Positions 1 through 10,707 are shown, counted from the stretch's first letter. The stretch: 64,000 nt of DNA from Apodemus sylvaticus (GCF_947179515.1 NC_067473.1:81895069-81959068); one strand, 5' to 3'. The notes: generated by a model from the sequence alone, not told the origin. Numbers and translations: made by a program.

Positions 1-1312
1 AGAAGACCAGGCAAAACCTGCATTAGGATAAAAAGATCAAGACTTCACCCAGCTAAGCTTCTAACTCATGAAAAGCAAAAGCCTAAGGAATTTTCTGTTC
101 CTTGAAAGCAACAGTAAACAAAAGCTGTCACAAGGGTGATTCAATGAGGCCCAGCTACATATCAAGCAGGCAGTCACATTTGGCAGTGTTGTTCTGCCAA
201 GTGGTTCTGGTTTTAGAGTCATGAAGGATACGTAATTGAAGGGGTTGTAGAATCTCCCTCCATCATTAAGAAGAACCACTGTGGCCAGGCATGTTGGCAG
301 GAGAGTCCCTGCGTGAAATCCTTGAGAGACCATTGTGTGAGATTGTGAAAATGAAGCCTGGGTTGCCGTGGAGATGCCAAGATGTTAGAGGTGTCAGAGC
401 CATGGGATATCTGCCAAGAAGAGCTGCACACAGGGAGCAGAACCAGCCCAAGGAAGAAAAGTGTGTTGTAGATAGCAGAGCTGCAAAGTAGAGCCATCTA
501 CATCCTTTGGCTTAAGACATGGAGCGACAGAATTTGGAGTTTGCCTTGCTGGGTTTTGGTCTTGCTTTGGTTCAGTATTTCCTTACTATTCTCTGATTTA
601 TCCTTTCTGGAATGGCATCTCCAGCAGGAAGGTAGGTGCACATAGTTGATATAACAAAAGTTACATTTGGTTATCCTGAGGGCCATCACACAAGGTTCAC
701 ACTGCAAGTTCCTAACTATGATCCTATTCCTATCTCCCCAAGGCTGTTCACCTGTATGATGGACCCTAGGTGAGGATTGTCCAGTATCTAATGGTAGACT
801 ATGGATAGAGGGGTCAGGATCCCAGGACATACTCTCTAGCAGATCAAGGTGGCATCTCTCTGATGTCTCCAGCTCTTCTGAAGAGGTGCAGAGCAATGTA
901 TTACACTTGGTCTCTGCTTATACACTGTCCAGTGGGTCTTGTGGAGTTCTCTGCTTACGTCACCCCAAGGCTGGTTATATTGAGTAAGTGATACTGCTGG
1001 GTTCTTGTTATCAGGTGCAGCCTTGGGTGAATTGGGGTTCCTGAGTTTGCTATTCCTCTATGTCTAAAAGGCATCTTTTATTATGCTTGTCACAAATGGT
1101 AATGTTTACTCTGTGCCATTGTATGTTGGAAGAATATAATTTGGTTTTGATTTTACAGGGAATTGCAATTAAAAGATTTGCCTGAGACTGAGAGGAGATT
1201 TTCAACCTTAGACTTTTAAACAATGTTTAGGTGGAAAGATCACGGGGATTTTTGAAGTTGGACTAAATATGAATTATAATATGACCAGGAGTCCATGAAG
1301 ATCACATTCCAG
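1..1312 (+). mobile_element. MaLR-like internal region, interrupted
   Basis: No usable coding frame. The stretch from about 240 to 615, resuming at 1100-1312, resembles the 3' internal part of rodent MaLR (MT/ORR1-type) retrotransposons as I remember them, and it runs directly into an LTR-like sequence at 1313. It is interrupted at 616-1094 by a separate insertion flanked by a 5-bp duplication. Positions 1-240 may be more of the same element but I recognise them less well. The assignment is from memory. Confidence 0.4.
616..1094. mobile_element. 479-bp insertion with 5-bp TSD, probable LTR
   Basis: The flanking MaLR-like sequence reads continuously if this block is removed. AATGG stands on both sides (611-615 and 1095-1099), as expected for an integrase-type insertion. 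The right end is TGTCACA. The left end CATCTCC lacks the expected TG, so one terminus may be mutated or the boundary slightly off. Family unknown. Confidence 0.4.
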
Positions 1313-1861
1313 TGTGGTAGTTAGAATAAGAATAGTCCAAATAGGCTCACATATTTGAATACTTATCCCTCAGTTGGTAGAATTGTTTGGGAAGGGTTAG
1401 AGGTGTGGTCTTGTTGGAGGAAGTGTGTGTTAGCTGTTGTTGGTTGTCAACCTGACTATATCTGGAATTAACAGATCTCTAAAAGTGGAGGGTACATTTT
1501 GAGGAAATTTTTCTTAATTTAAATCCAGACCTTTGAGGATCCTTTGGGCTTGAAAAAGACACACCTTTACTCTGAATCTTGAGGTGGGCTTTATTCTGGG
1601 CCACACCTTCTGCTAGAAACCTATATAAATACATGAAGATAGAAGCTTTTGTTCTTTGCCTGCTTTCTGTACCCTTGCTAGAAAGTCCATTCCTTCATTG
1701 ACATTAGAGCCTACTTCTTTGGGATTCCAGCACTGAAGACCATCTGAGACATATAGCCTCATGGACTGAGCAACTATTGGATTCTTGGACTCTCCATTCA
1801 TCACCAGGCCTTGTGGAATTAGCTGTACCACAGCCTGTGAGTCATTCTAATAAATCCCTTC

Positions 1862-3509
1862 TTTTTTTTTAATTCGATATAATTTTTTATTTACATTTCA
1901 AATGATTTCCCCTTTTCTAGCCCCCCACTCCCCAAAAGTCCTGTAAGCCCCCTTCTCTCCCCCGTCCTCCCACCCACCCCTTCCCACTTCCCCGTTCTGG
2001 TTTTGCCGAATACTGCTTCATTGAGTCTTTCCAGAACAAGGGGCCACTCCTCCTTTCTTCTTGTACCTCATTTGATGTGTGGATTATGTTTTGGGTATTC
2101 CAGTTTTCTAGGTTAATATCCACTTATTAGTGAGTGCATACCATGATTCACCTTTTGAGTCTGGGTTACCTCACTTAGTATGATGTTCTCTAGCTCCATC
2201 CATTTGCCTAAGAATTTCAATATAGTTAAAATGGCCATTTTGCCAAAAGCAATATACAGATTCAATGCAATACCCATCAAAATCCCAACTCAATTCTTCA
2301 CAGAGTTAGAAAGAGCAATTATCAAATTCATCTGGAATAACAAAAAACCCAGGATAGCTAAAACTATTCTCAGCAACAAAAGAAAGTCTGGGGGAATCAG
2401 TATCCTTGACCTCAAGCAATACTACAGAGCAATAGTGTTAAAAACTGCATGGTATTGGTACGGTGACAGGCAGGAGGATCAATGGAACAGGATTGAAGAT
2501 CCAGAAATGAACCCACACACCTATGGCCACTTGATCCTCGACAAAGAGGCTGAAAACATCCAATGGAAAAAAGATAGCCTTTTCAACAAATGGTGCTGGT
2601 TCAACTGGAGGTCAGCATGCAGAAGAGTGGGAATTGATCCATCCTTATCTCCTTGTACTAAGCTCAAATCCAAATGGATCAAGGACCTCCACATAAAGCC
2701 AGACACTCTGAAGCTAATAGAAAAGAAACTGGGGAAGACCCTTGAGGACATCGGTACAGGGAGAAAGTTTCTGAACAGAATACCAATAGCGTATGCTCTA
2801 AGATCAAGAATTGACAAATGGGACCTCATAAAATTACAAAATTTCTGTAAGGCAAAGGACACCATCAAGAGGACAAATCGGCAACCAACAAATTGGGAAA
2901 AGATCTTCACCAATCCTACATCAGATAGAGGGCTAATATCCAATATATATAAAGAACTCAAGAAGTTAAGACTCCAGAAAACCAAACAACCCTATTAAAA
3001 AATGGGGTACAGAGTTAAACAAAGAATTCTCACCTGAAGAACTTTGGATGGCGGAGAAGCATCTCAAAAAATGCTCAACTTCATTAGTCATTAGGGAAAT
3101 GCAAATCAAAACAACCCTGAGATTTCATCTTACACCAGTCAGAATGGCTAAGATTAAAAATTCAGGAGACAGCAGGTGTTGGAGAGGGTGTGGAGAAAGA
3201 GGAACACTCCTCCACTGCTGGTGGGATTGCAAATTGGTACAACCACTCTGGAAAGCAGTCTGGCGGTTCCTCCGAAAACTGGGCACCTCACTTCCAGAAG
3301 ATCCTGCTATACCACTCCTGGGCATATACCCAGAGGATTCCCCAGCATGTAATAAGGATACATGCTCTACTATGTTCATAGCAGCCCTATTTATAATTGC
3401 CAGATGCTGGAAAGAACCCAGGTATCCCTCAACAGAAGAGTGGATGCAAAAAATGTGGTATATATACACAATGGAGTACTATTCAGCCATTAGAAACAAT
3501 GAATTCATG
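1862..3509 (-). mobile_element. 5'-inverted (twin-primed) L1 fragment
   Basis: From 1862 to about 2219 the sequence is the L1 3' UTR and ORF2 end in minus orientation, beginning with a T run (the poly-A tail). From 2220 to 3509 it is the next upstream ORF2 segment in plus orientation. The two parts abut in L1 coordinates: the inverted part ends where the non-inverted part starts, at the ORF2 'gaattcatgaaatt' region. That is the signature of twin priming. A 10-bp TSD (AAATCCCTTC, 1852-1861 and 3510-3519) brackets it. The open frame at 2180-2998 is only a slice of the reverse transcriptase and downstream domain and shifts frame near 2966. It is not a gene. Confidence 0.85.
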
Positions 3510-3516
3510 AAATCCC

Positions 3517-3518
<2 letters not shown>

Positions 3519-3563
<45 letters not shown>
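3519..3563. repeat. (TA)n microsatellite
   Basis: About 22 TA dinucleotides immediately right of the L1 TSD, inside the split LTR. Confidence 0.95.
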
Positions 3564-3567
<4 letters not shown>

Positions 3568-3845
3568 AGAGACTCATTCTATATGTTCTGTTACACTACA
3601 GAACCCCGACTAGCACAAGGTATGTCATTGAGGGAGAACTCTGAAGCTTCAAATGAACTTACATCATTCCCAATGGGCTTACTACCTCTTACTAGCACAT
3701 CTTGGTTGTTCCTGCTACCATGCTTTTGTTCTGCCAACTTGGACTTTAACCCTCTGAAACCATAAACCCAATTAAATACTCCTTGGTCTTGGTGGCGTTT
3801 GGTTGTAGAAATGGAAATGTGACATATTGCAGTAGAACACTAGAG

Positions 3846-4170
3846 TATAGGTCTTAGTTTCTTCATGTTGCTATGATAAAATTACCCAACAAAAGCAACT
3901 TTTGGCTCATAGTTCAGCCATCATGGCAGAACTGGTAACATTCCTCCACAGTCAAGAAGTAAAAAGTGATGAATGTTTATGCTGAGCCCATTTTCAAGCA
4001 GCTTGGGATTCCAACCTAGGGGATGGTGCAACCCACAGTGGACAAGTCTTCCCACCTCAGTTAACCTACTCTAGACAATCCCCTAAGCCATACTCCAGAG
4101 GTTCCTTTCCTAGGTGGTTCTAGCCCTGTGAATTTGACAATCAGTATAAACAATCATAGTAATAGGGTTT
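3846..4170 (-). mobile_element. MaLR-like LTR, degraded, minus strand
   Basis: It starts with 'ggtcttagtttcttcatg' and continues through 'gataaaattacccaacaaa', matching the reverse complement of a common rodent LTR also seen at 19895, 28278, 33165 and 55332. Both ends are degraded. Confidence 0.5.
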
Positions 4171-4304
4171 ATATCTGGGTCACGTAGAACAAACCCATGA
4201 CTATTCCGAAGTGAACTGTGGGTCTCATACCAAGCCATGCAAAAACATCCATTCTGCAGCACTGTGACCTAAAAATAGTTTTTTTAACTCAAAAGTGAAG
4301 CTAT

Positions 4305-4443
4305 GGGCCAGGGGTGGTCATACATGCTTTTAATTCCAGCACTCAGAAGGTAGAGACTGTTCTCTGTAAATTTGAAGCCAGATTGGTCTACATAGTGAGT
4401 TCCAGGACAGCCAGAGCTATATAGAGAGGCTCAGTCTCAAACA
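4305..4443 (+). mobile_element. B1 SINE
   Basis: A diverged B1 with the landmarks 'taattccagcactcagaag', 'ggtctacatagtgagttcc' and 'aggacagccagagctata', ending in a short A-rich tail. Confidence 0.8.
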
Positions 4444-5264
4444 AAATTGAAGCTATGGAATACTTCTCTTTGGAGACAGCCCAAAGGCCCCTTCAAAAAA
4501 AAGCGAGATCTAAGAAAAGGTGAACAGCCAGTTGGTGAAGGGCTAGCTGTGAAAAGGAAGACAAAGAAAGAGGAAAGAGAGCAGAGTAAGGGAAGACTCC
4601 TGGGAGTTGTGTGAGTCAGACACAGACTTGGAGTTGGTGCTGGAAAGGAAAGCAATGTGGATGAGGCCTGCAGGGATCAGGTGAGGTCTTGCACAAGAGA
4701 TCATTTGGTTGTCAGGCAAGATGGAGGCTTCAGAACTTAAACAGTAGATGAGAATACAGTTTGACCAGTGTTTTCTTGGTTTTGAAATCAAAGAATAGAA
4801 GCTAAAAGTCCTGAAGTTTATGAGTGGCTTTCAACATCTGTGTCCATTATCCAGCACTTCCCACCCCCCAAGACTAGCAGGCCCAACATGGCCATGCATA
4901 AAAAGTCTTCAGATGTGTTCCTGCAGAGCCTGCAGCAGGACTATGATGCTGAGGTCTGGCCTCATCGTGAGGAGGGTCCTGAGAAAGGGAGAATGGGAGT
5001 GGTGCTGATTCAATAATAACTTGGAGTCAGTAGAGGATACAAGCTGTTGGTTCAGGTACTCTCTCTTTTTCCAGGGATTCTCATCTTTTATCCTTCTTCT
5101 TTCTTTTCCTTCTTCCTACTTCTCATTCTTTTTCCTTCTCCCAACCAGAGAGCCTGAACCCAGGCTTTATTTACCAAAGCTACACCATCAAGACTTTGAC
5201 CAATGTTAACACTGTTTTTTAGAGATCCCGACATTTATGTAAATTTTCTGAATCCACGATTAGT
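4444..5264. other. Non-coding stretch, nothing recognised
   Basis: Purine-rich on the left and pyrimidine-rich at 5085-5145. Only short unsupported ORFs are present. Confidence 0.5.
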
Positions 5265-5282
5265 CCCAACCCCTGCTTCCTT
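5265..5282. repeat. TSD of the full-length L1, left copy
   Basis: CCCAACCCCTGCTTCCTT; the same 18 bp recur at 11884-11901. Confidence 0.85.
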
Positions 5283-5563
5283 TTTTTTTTTTTTTTTTAT
5301 TTTTTTTTTGTCTTTTTTTTATTTGATATAATTTATTTACATTTCAAATGATTTCCCCTTTTCTAGCCCCCCCCCCACTCCCCGAAAGTCCCGTAAGCCC
5401 CCTTCTCTTCCCCTGTCCTCCCTCCCACCCCTTCCCAGTTCCCCGTTCTGGTTTTGCCAAATACTGTTTCACTGAGTCTTTCCAGAACCAGGGACCACTC
5501 CTGCTTTCTTCTTGTATCTCATTTGATGTGTGGATTATGTTTTGGGTATTCCAGTTTTCTAGG
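5283..5563 (-). other. 3' UTR and poly-A tail of the full-length L1
   Basis: Read on the minus strand it follows the ORF2 stop and contains a G-rich polypurine stretch (C runs at 5366-5380 on the + strand), then a terminal 'aattatatcaaataaa' region and a long A tract. The tail is interrupted by single other bases, which suggests mild decay or tail heterogeneity. Confidence 0.85.
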
Positions 5564-8500
5564 TTAATAACCACTTATTAGTGAGTGCATACCATGATTC
5601 ACCTTTTGAGTCTGGGTTACCTCACTTAGTATGATGTTCTCTAGCTCCATCCATTTGCCTAAGAATTTCATGAATTCATTGTTTCTAATGGCTGAATAGT
5701 ACTCCATTGTGTAGATATACCACATTTTTTGTATCCACTCTTCTGTTGAGGGATACCTGGGTTCTTTCCAGCATCTGGCAATTATAAATAGGGCTGCTAT
5801 GAACATAGTAGAGCATGTATCCTTATTACATGGTGGGGAATCCTCTGGGTATATGCCCAGGAGTGGTATAGCAGGATCTTCTGGAAGTGAGGTGCCCAGT
5901 TTTCGGAGGAACCGCCAGACTGCTTTCCAGAGTGGTTGTACCAATTTGCAACCCCACCAGCAGTGGAGGAGTGTTCCTCTTTCTCCGCACCCTCTCCAAC
6001 ACCTGCTGTCTCCTGAATTTTTAATCTTAGCCATTCTGACTGGTGTAAGATGAAATCTTAGGGTTGTTTTGATTTGCATTTCCCTAATGACTAATGAAGT
6101 GGAGCATTTTTTAAGATGCTTCTCCGCCATCCGAAGTTCTTCAGGTGAGAATTCTTTGTTTAACTCTGTACCCCATTTTTTAATAGGGTTGTTCGGTTTT
6201 CTGGAGTCTAACTTCTTGAGTTCTTTATATATATTGGATATTAGCCCTCTATCTGATGTAGGATTGGTGAAGATCTTTTCCCAATTTGTTGGTTGCCGAT
6301 CTGTCCTCTTGATGGTGTCCTTTGCCTTACAGAAACTCTGTAACCTTATGAGGTCCCATTTGTCAATTCTTGCCCTTAGAGCATACGCTATTGGTGTTCT
6401 GTTCAGAAACTTTCTCCCTGTACCGATGTCCTCAAGGGTCTTCCCCAGTTTCTTTTCTATTAGCTTCAGAGTGTCTGGCTTTATGTGGAGGTCCTTGATC
6501 CATTTGGATTTGAGCTTAGTACAAGGAGACAAGGATGGATCAATTCGCATTCTTCTGCATGCTGACCTCCAGTTGAACCAGCACCATTTGTTGAAAAGGC
6601 TATCTTTTTTCCATTGGATGTTTTCAGCCTCTTTGTCGAGGATCAAGTGGCCATAGGTGTGTGGGTTCATTTCTGGATCTTCAATCCTGTTCCATTGATC
6701 CTCCTGCCTGTCACTGTACCAATACCATGCAGTTTTTAACACTATTGCTCTGTAGTATTGCTTGAGGTCAGGGATACTGATTCCCCCAGATTTTCTTTTG
6801 TTGCTGAGAATAGGTTTAGCTATCCTGGGTTTTTTGTTGTTCCAGATGAATTTGATAATTGCTCTTTCTAACTCTGTGAAGAATTGAGTTGGGATTTTGA
6901 TGGGTATTGCATTGAATCTGTATAGTGCTTTAGGCAAAATGGCCATTTTAACTATATTGATTCTACCGATCCATGAGCATGGGAGGTTTTCCCATTTTTT
7001 GAGGTCTTCTTCCATTTCCTTCTTCAGAGTCTTGAAGTTCTTGCCATACAGATCTTTCGCATGTTTGGTAAGAGTCACCCCAAGATACTTTATACTGTTT
7101 GTGGCTATTGTGAAGGGGGTCATTTCCCTAATTTCTTTCTCAGCCTGCTTATCCTTTGAGTATAGGAAGGCCACTGATTTGCTTGAGTTGATTTTGTAAC
7201 CTGCCACTTTGCTGAAGTTGTTTATCAGCTGTAGGAGCTCTCTAGTGGAGTTCTTTGGGTCACTTAGGTAGACGATCATGTCGTCTGCAAATAATGATAG
7301 TTTGACTTCCTCCTTTCCAATTTGTATCCCTTTGACCTCCTTATGTTGTCGAATTGCCCGAGCTAGTACCTCAAGTACAATATTGAAAAGATAAGGAGAA
7401 AGGGGGCAGCCTTGTCTGGTCCCTGATTTCAGTGGGATTGCTTCAAGTTTCTCTCCGTTTAGTTTGATGCTGGCTACCGGTTTGCTGTATATTGCTTTTA
7501 CTATGTTTAGGTATGGGCCTTGAATTCCTGTTCTCTCCAAGACTTTAAGCATGAAAGGATGCTGAATTTTGTCAAATGCTTTTTCAGCATCCAATGAAAT
7601 GACCATGTGGTTTTGTTCTTTGAGTTTGTTTATGTAGTGGATTGTATTGATGGATTTCCGTATATTGAACCAACCCTGCATTCCCGGGATAAAGCCTACT
7701 TGATCATGGTGGATGATCGTTTTGATGTGTTCTTGGATTCGGTTGGCAAGAATTTTGTTGAGTATTTTTGCATCGATGTTCATAAGGGAAATTGGTCTGA
7801 AGTTCTCTTTCTTTGTTGGATCTTTGTGTGGCTTTGGTATCAGCGTAATTGTGGCTTCGTAGAAGGAATTGGGTAGTGTTCCTTCTGTTTCTATTTTGTG
7901 GAATAGTTTGAAGAGTATTGGTGTTAACTCTTCTTTGAAGGTCTGGTAGAATTCTGCACTGAAACCATCTGGTCCTGTGCTTTTTTTGGTTGGAAGACTT
8001 TCTATGACTCCTTCTATTTCTTTAGGCTTTATGGGACTGTTTAGATGGTCTAGTTGGTCCTGATTTAATTTTGGTATTTGGTATCTGTCAAGGAAATTGT
8101 CCATTTCCTCCAGATTCTCCAGTTGTGTTGAGTACAGGCTCTTGTAGTAGGATCTGATGATTTTTTGGATTTCCTCAGTTTCCGTTGTTATGTCTCCCTT
8201 TTCATTTCTAAGTTTGTTAATTTGGATACTTTCTCTGTGCCCTTTGGTCAGTCTGGCTAAGGGTTTATCTATCTTGTTGATTTTCTCAAAGAACCAGCTC
8301 CTAGTTTTGTTGATTTTTTGTATGGTTCTCTTTGTTTCTACTTGATTGATTTCGGCCCTGAGTTTGATGATTTCCTGCCTTCTACTCCTCCTGGGTGAAA
8401 TAGCTTCTTTTTGTTCTAGGGCTTTCAGGTGTGTCATTAAGTTGGTAGTGTATGCTCTCTCCATTTTCTTTTTGGAGGCACTCAGGGCTATGAGTTTTCC

Positions 8501-9388
8501 TCTTAGCACTGCTTTCATTGTGTCCCATAGATTTGGGTATGTTGTGTTTTCATTTTCATTGTGTTCTAGAAAGTCTTTAATTTCTTTCTTTATTTCTTCC
8601 TTGACCAAGGTGTCGTTGAGTAGAGTATTGTTCAATTTCCACGTGTATGTGGGTTTTCTGTTGTTTCTGTTGCTATTGAAGACCACTTTTATTCCATAGT
8701 GATCAGATAGGAGGCATGGGATTAGTTCTATCTTTTTATATTTGTTGAGGTCTGTCTTGTGACCAATTATATGGTCGATTTTGGAGAAGGTACCATGAGG
8801 TGCTGAAAAAAAGGTATATTCTTTTGTTTTAGGATAGAATGTTCTATATATATCAGTTAAGTCTAATTGGTCCAAAGCTTCAATTAGTTTCATTGTGTCC
8901 TTGTTTAGTTTCTGTTTTCCTGATCGGTCCATTGAGGAAAGTGCAGTGTTGAAGTCACCCACAATTATTGTGTTAGGTGTAATGTGTGCTTTGAGTTTTA
9001 ATAAAGTTTCTTTTATGAAAGAGGGTGCCCTTGCATTTGGAGCATAGATGTTCAGGATTGAGAGTTCTTCTTGTTGTATTTTTCCTTTGACCAGCAAGAA
9101 GTGTCCCTCAGAGTCTCTTTTGATGACTTTGGGTTGAAAGTCAATTTTATCTGATATTAAAATGGCTACTCCAGCTTGTTTCCTGAGACCATTTGCTTGT
9201 AAAATTGTCTTCCAGCCTTTTACTCTAAGGTAGTGTTTGTCTTTGACCCTGAGGTGTGTTTCCTGTAAGCAGCAAAATGTAGGGTCCTGTTTACGTATCC
9301 AGTCAGTTAGTCTGTGTCTTTTTATTGGGGCATTGAGTCCATTGATGTTAAGAGATATTAAGGAATAGTGATTGTTACTTCCTATCAT
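5564..9388 (-). CDS. L1 ORF2p: endonuclease/reverse transcriptase
   Basis: A 1274-residue open frame, close to the usual L1 ORF2 length (about 1275-1280). L1 ORF2p nicks DNA and reverse-transcribes L1 RNA at the nick. The N-terminal APE-type endonuclease has Asn14, Glu43 (in QETHLR), Asp145 (in VGDFN) and Asp229-His230 (in LLSDHYG), all at the positions used in human L1. The reverse transcriptase carries the FADD catalytic motif at about residues 700-703. The C-terminus has a Cys/His cluster (CWRGC ... HCWWGC). No stop or frameshift is seen. The ATG at 9388 was chosen because it gives full alignment with the plus-strand copy at 22939. By eye it differs from that copy at roughly two dozen residues. 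I cannot tell whether it is expressed. Confidence 0.93.
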   Translation of the reverse strand: MIGSNNHYSLISLNINGLNAPIKRHRLTDWIRKQDPTFCCLQETHLRVKDKHYLRVKGWKTILQANGLRKQAGVAILISDKIDFQPKVIKRDSEGHFLLVKGKIQQEELSILNIYAPNARAPSFIKETLLKLKAHITPNTIIVGDFNTALSSMDRSGKQKLNKDTMKLIEALDQLDLTDIYRTFYPKTKEYTFFSAPHGTFSKIDHIIGHKTDLNKYKKIELIPCLLSDHYGIKVVFNSNRNNRKPTYTWKLNNTLLNDTLVKEEIKKEIKDFLEHNENENTTYPNLWDTMKAVLRGKLIALSASKKKMERAYTTNLMTHLKALEQKEAISPRRSRRQEIIKLRAEINQVETKRTIQKINKTRSWFFEKINKIDKPLARLTKGHRESIQINKLRNEKGDITTETEEIQKIIRSYYKSLYSTQLENLEEMDNFLDRYQIPKLNQDQLDHLNSPIKPKEIEGVIESLPTKKSTGPDGFSAEFYQTFKEELTPILFKLFHKIETEGTLPNSFYEATITLIPKPHKDPTKKENFRPISLMNIDAKILNKILANRIQEHIKTIIHHDQVGFIPGMQGWFNIRKSINTIHYINKLKEQNHMVISLDAEKAFDKIQHPFMLKVLERTGIQGPYLNIVKAIYSKPVASIKLNGEKLEAIPLKSGTRQGCPLSPYLFNIVLEVLARAIRQHKEVKGIQIGKEEVKLSLFADDMIVYLSDPKNSTRELLQLINNFSKVAGYKINSSKSVAFLYSKDKQAEKEIREMTPFTIATNSIKYLGVTLTKHAKDLYGKNFKTLKKEMEEDLKKWENLPCSWIGRINIVKMAILPKALYRFNAIPIKIPTQFFTELERAIIKFIWNNKKPRIAKPILSNKRKSGGISIPDLKQYYRAIVLKTAWYWYSDRQEDQWNRIEDPEMNPHTYGHLILDKEAENIQWKKDSLFNKWCWFNWRSACRRMRIDPSLSPCTKLKSKWIKDLHIKPDTLKLIEKKLGKTLEDIGTGRKFLNRTPIAYALRARIDKWDLIRLQSFCKAKDTIKRTDRQPTNWEKIFTNPTSDRGLISNIYKELKKLDSRKPNNPIKKWGTELNKEFSPEELRMAEKHLKKCSTSLVIREMQIKTTLRFHLTPVRMAKIKNSGDSRCWRGCGERGTLLHCWWGCKLVQPLWKAVWRFLRKLGTSLPEDPAIPLLGIYPEDSPPCNKDTCSTMFIAALFIIARCWKEPRYPSTEEWIQKMWYIYTMEYYSAIRNNEFMKFLGKWMELENIILSEVTQTQKVNHGMHSLISGY

Positions 9389-9447
9389 TTTTGACGTTAT
9401 TTTTTAAATTTGATTGCTTAACTTCTTTTGGGTTTGATGAAAGGTTA

Positions 9448-10707
9448 CTATCTTGCTTTTTTCAGGGTGGAGTTTCCCTCCTTGTATTGGTGTTGTCCTC
9501 CTATTATCCTTTTTAGGGCTGGGTTTGTGGATAGATATTGGGTGAACTTGGTTTTGTCGTGAAATATCTTAGTTTCTCCATCTATGGTGATTGAGAGTTT
9601 TGCTGGATATAGTAGTTTTGGTTGGCATTTGTGTTCTCTTAGAGTCTGCATGAGATCTGCCCAGGACCTTCTAGCCTTCATAGTCTCAGGTGAAAAGTCT
9701 GCTGTGATTCTGATAGGTCTTCCTTTATATGTTACTTGGCCTTTTTCTCTTACTGCCTTTAGTATTCTTTCTTTGTTTAGAACATTTGGTGTTTTGATTA
9801 TTATGTGACGGGAAGTATTTCTGTTCTGGTCCAGTCTGTTTGGAGTTCTGTAGGCTTCTTGTATATTCATGGGCATCTCTCTCTTTAGGTTAGGGAAGTT
9901 TTCTTCCATAATTTTATTGAAGATATTTGCTGGCCCTTTAAGTTGTAAATCTTCACTCTCCTCTATGCCTATAATCCTTAGGTTTGGTCTTCTCATTGTG
10001 TCCTGGATTTCCTGGATACTTTGGGTTACAAGCTTTTTGCACTTTGCATTTTCTTTAACTGTTGAGTCCATGGTTTCTATGGAATCTTCAGCATCTGAGA
10101 TTCTTTCTTCTATCTCTTGTATTCTGTTGTTGATATTTGCATCTCTGTCCCCTGATTTCTTCCCAAGGCTTTCTATCTCCAAAGTTGTCTCCCTTTGAGT
10201 TTTCTTAGTTGTTTCTACTTCTGATTTTAGATCCTGGATGGTTTTGCTTAGCTCCTTCCCTTGCATGTTTGTGTTTTCCTGTAATTCTTTAAGAGATTTT
10301 TGTGTTTCCTCTTTCATGAGCTCAGCCTGTTGACCAAAGTTCTCCTGTATTTCTTTAAGAGATTTTTGTGTTTCGTCTTTCATGACCTCAGCCTGTTGAG
10401 CAAAGTTCTCCTGTATTTCTTTAAGTGTTTTTTGCATTTCCTCCTTGTTGGCTTTTGTATTCTCCTGGATTTCTTTCAATGATTTTTGTGTTTCCCTTGC
10501 AAGGGCTTCTAACTTTTGATCCATTTTCTCCTCAATGTCCTTCATGTGTTCCTGTACCAGCATCATGACCAGTGATTTTAAATCCAAATCTTGTTTTACT
10601 GGTGTGATGGGGTATCCAGGACTTGCTGGTAGAGGAGAATTTGGTTCAGATGTTGCCATATTGCCTTGATTTCTGTTAGTGACGTTTCTGCGTTTGCCTT
10701 TTGCCAT
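9448..10707 (-). CDS. L1 ORF1p: RNA-binding chaperone
   Basis: A 419-residue open frame starting MAKGKRRN, a typical basic L1 ORF1 start. ORF1p forms trimers that coat L1 RNA in the cytoplasm. In order: a basic N-terminus (1-45), a long coiled coil (about 45-235), an RRM-like domain (about 245-340, with MRRPNLRIIGIEE) and a C-terminal domain (PIRITADFSPETM ... TKFTQYLSTNPALKRI). The coiled coil includes 22-residue units of the type QKSLKEIQENFGQQAELMK, encoded by 66-bp tandem repeats (about 10275-10472). The length is greater than house-mouse ORF1 as I recall it, consistent with the repeat expansion. It ends 59 nt before ORF2. Confidence 0.92.
   Translation of the reverse strand: MAKGKRRNVTNRNQGNMATSEPNSPLPASPGYPITPVKQDLDLKSLVMMLVQEHMKDIEEKMDQKLEALARETQKSLKEIQENTKANKEEMQKTLKEIQENFAQQAEVMKDETQKSLKEIQENFGQQAELMKEETQKSLKELQENTNMQGKELSKTIQDLKSEVETTKKTQRETTLEIESLGKKSGDRDANINNRIQEIEERISDAEDSIETMDSTVKENAKCKKLVTQSIQEIQDTMRRPNLRIIGIEESEDLQLKGPANIFNKIMEENFPNLKREMPMNIQEAYRTPNRLDQNRNTSRHIIIKTPNVLNKERILKAVREKGQVTYKGRPIRITADFSPETMKARRSWADLMQTLREHKCQPKLLYPAKLSITIDGETKIFHDKTKFTQYLSTNPALKRIIGGQHQYKEGNSTLKKAR
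10275..10472 (-). repeat. 66-bp tandem repeats in the ORF1 coiled coil
   Basis: The motif 'tctcctgtatttctttaag' recurs at 10341 and 10407, exactly 66 bp apart, with a third diverged unit at 10275. Each unit adds 22 residues, a whole number of codons, so the frame is kept. The plus-strand L1 carries the same array at about 21860-22060. Confidence 0.85.

Larger units (their letters stand above)
1428..3619 (+). mobile_element. Second rodent LTR-like repeat, split by an L1
   Basis: The left part (1428-1861) starts TGTTAGCTG and the right part (3519-3619) ends near GCACA. The same family occurs in inverse orientation at 16862-17250. An L1 inserted at the AAATCCCTTC site breaks it. The exact family name is not certain. 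Confidence 0.5.
1313..3835 (+). mobile_element. MaLR-like LTR split by nested insertions
   Basis: The left part (1313-1427) and right part (about 3620-3835) join into one LTR of the common rodent type containing 'gaggtgtggtcttgttgga' and ending with an 'aattaaatactcc' polyadenylation-type region. The break holds a second LTR (1428-3619), which itself holds an L1 (1862-3509). GTGTG (1423-1427) and GTATG (3620-3624) may be the degraded TSD of the inner LTR. Confidence 0.5.

Noticed and set aside
2180..2998. A 272-codon ORF similar to reverse transcriptase.
   Set aside because: Fragment of a twin-primed L1; its first residues come from the inverted 3' end and it ends by frameshift.
5799..10482. 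Several 60-195-codon + strand ORFs (and matching minus-strand ORFs at 21845-26528).
   Set aside because: They are shadows of L1 ORF1 and ORF2 read on the opposite strand.
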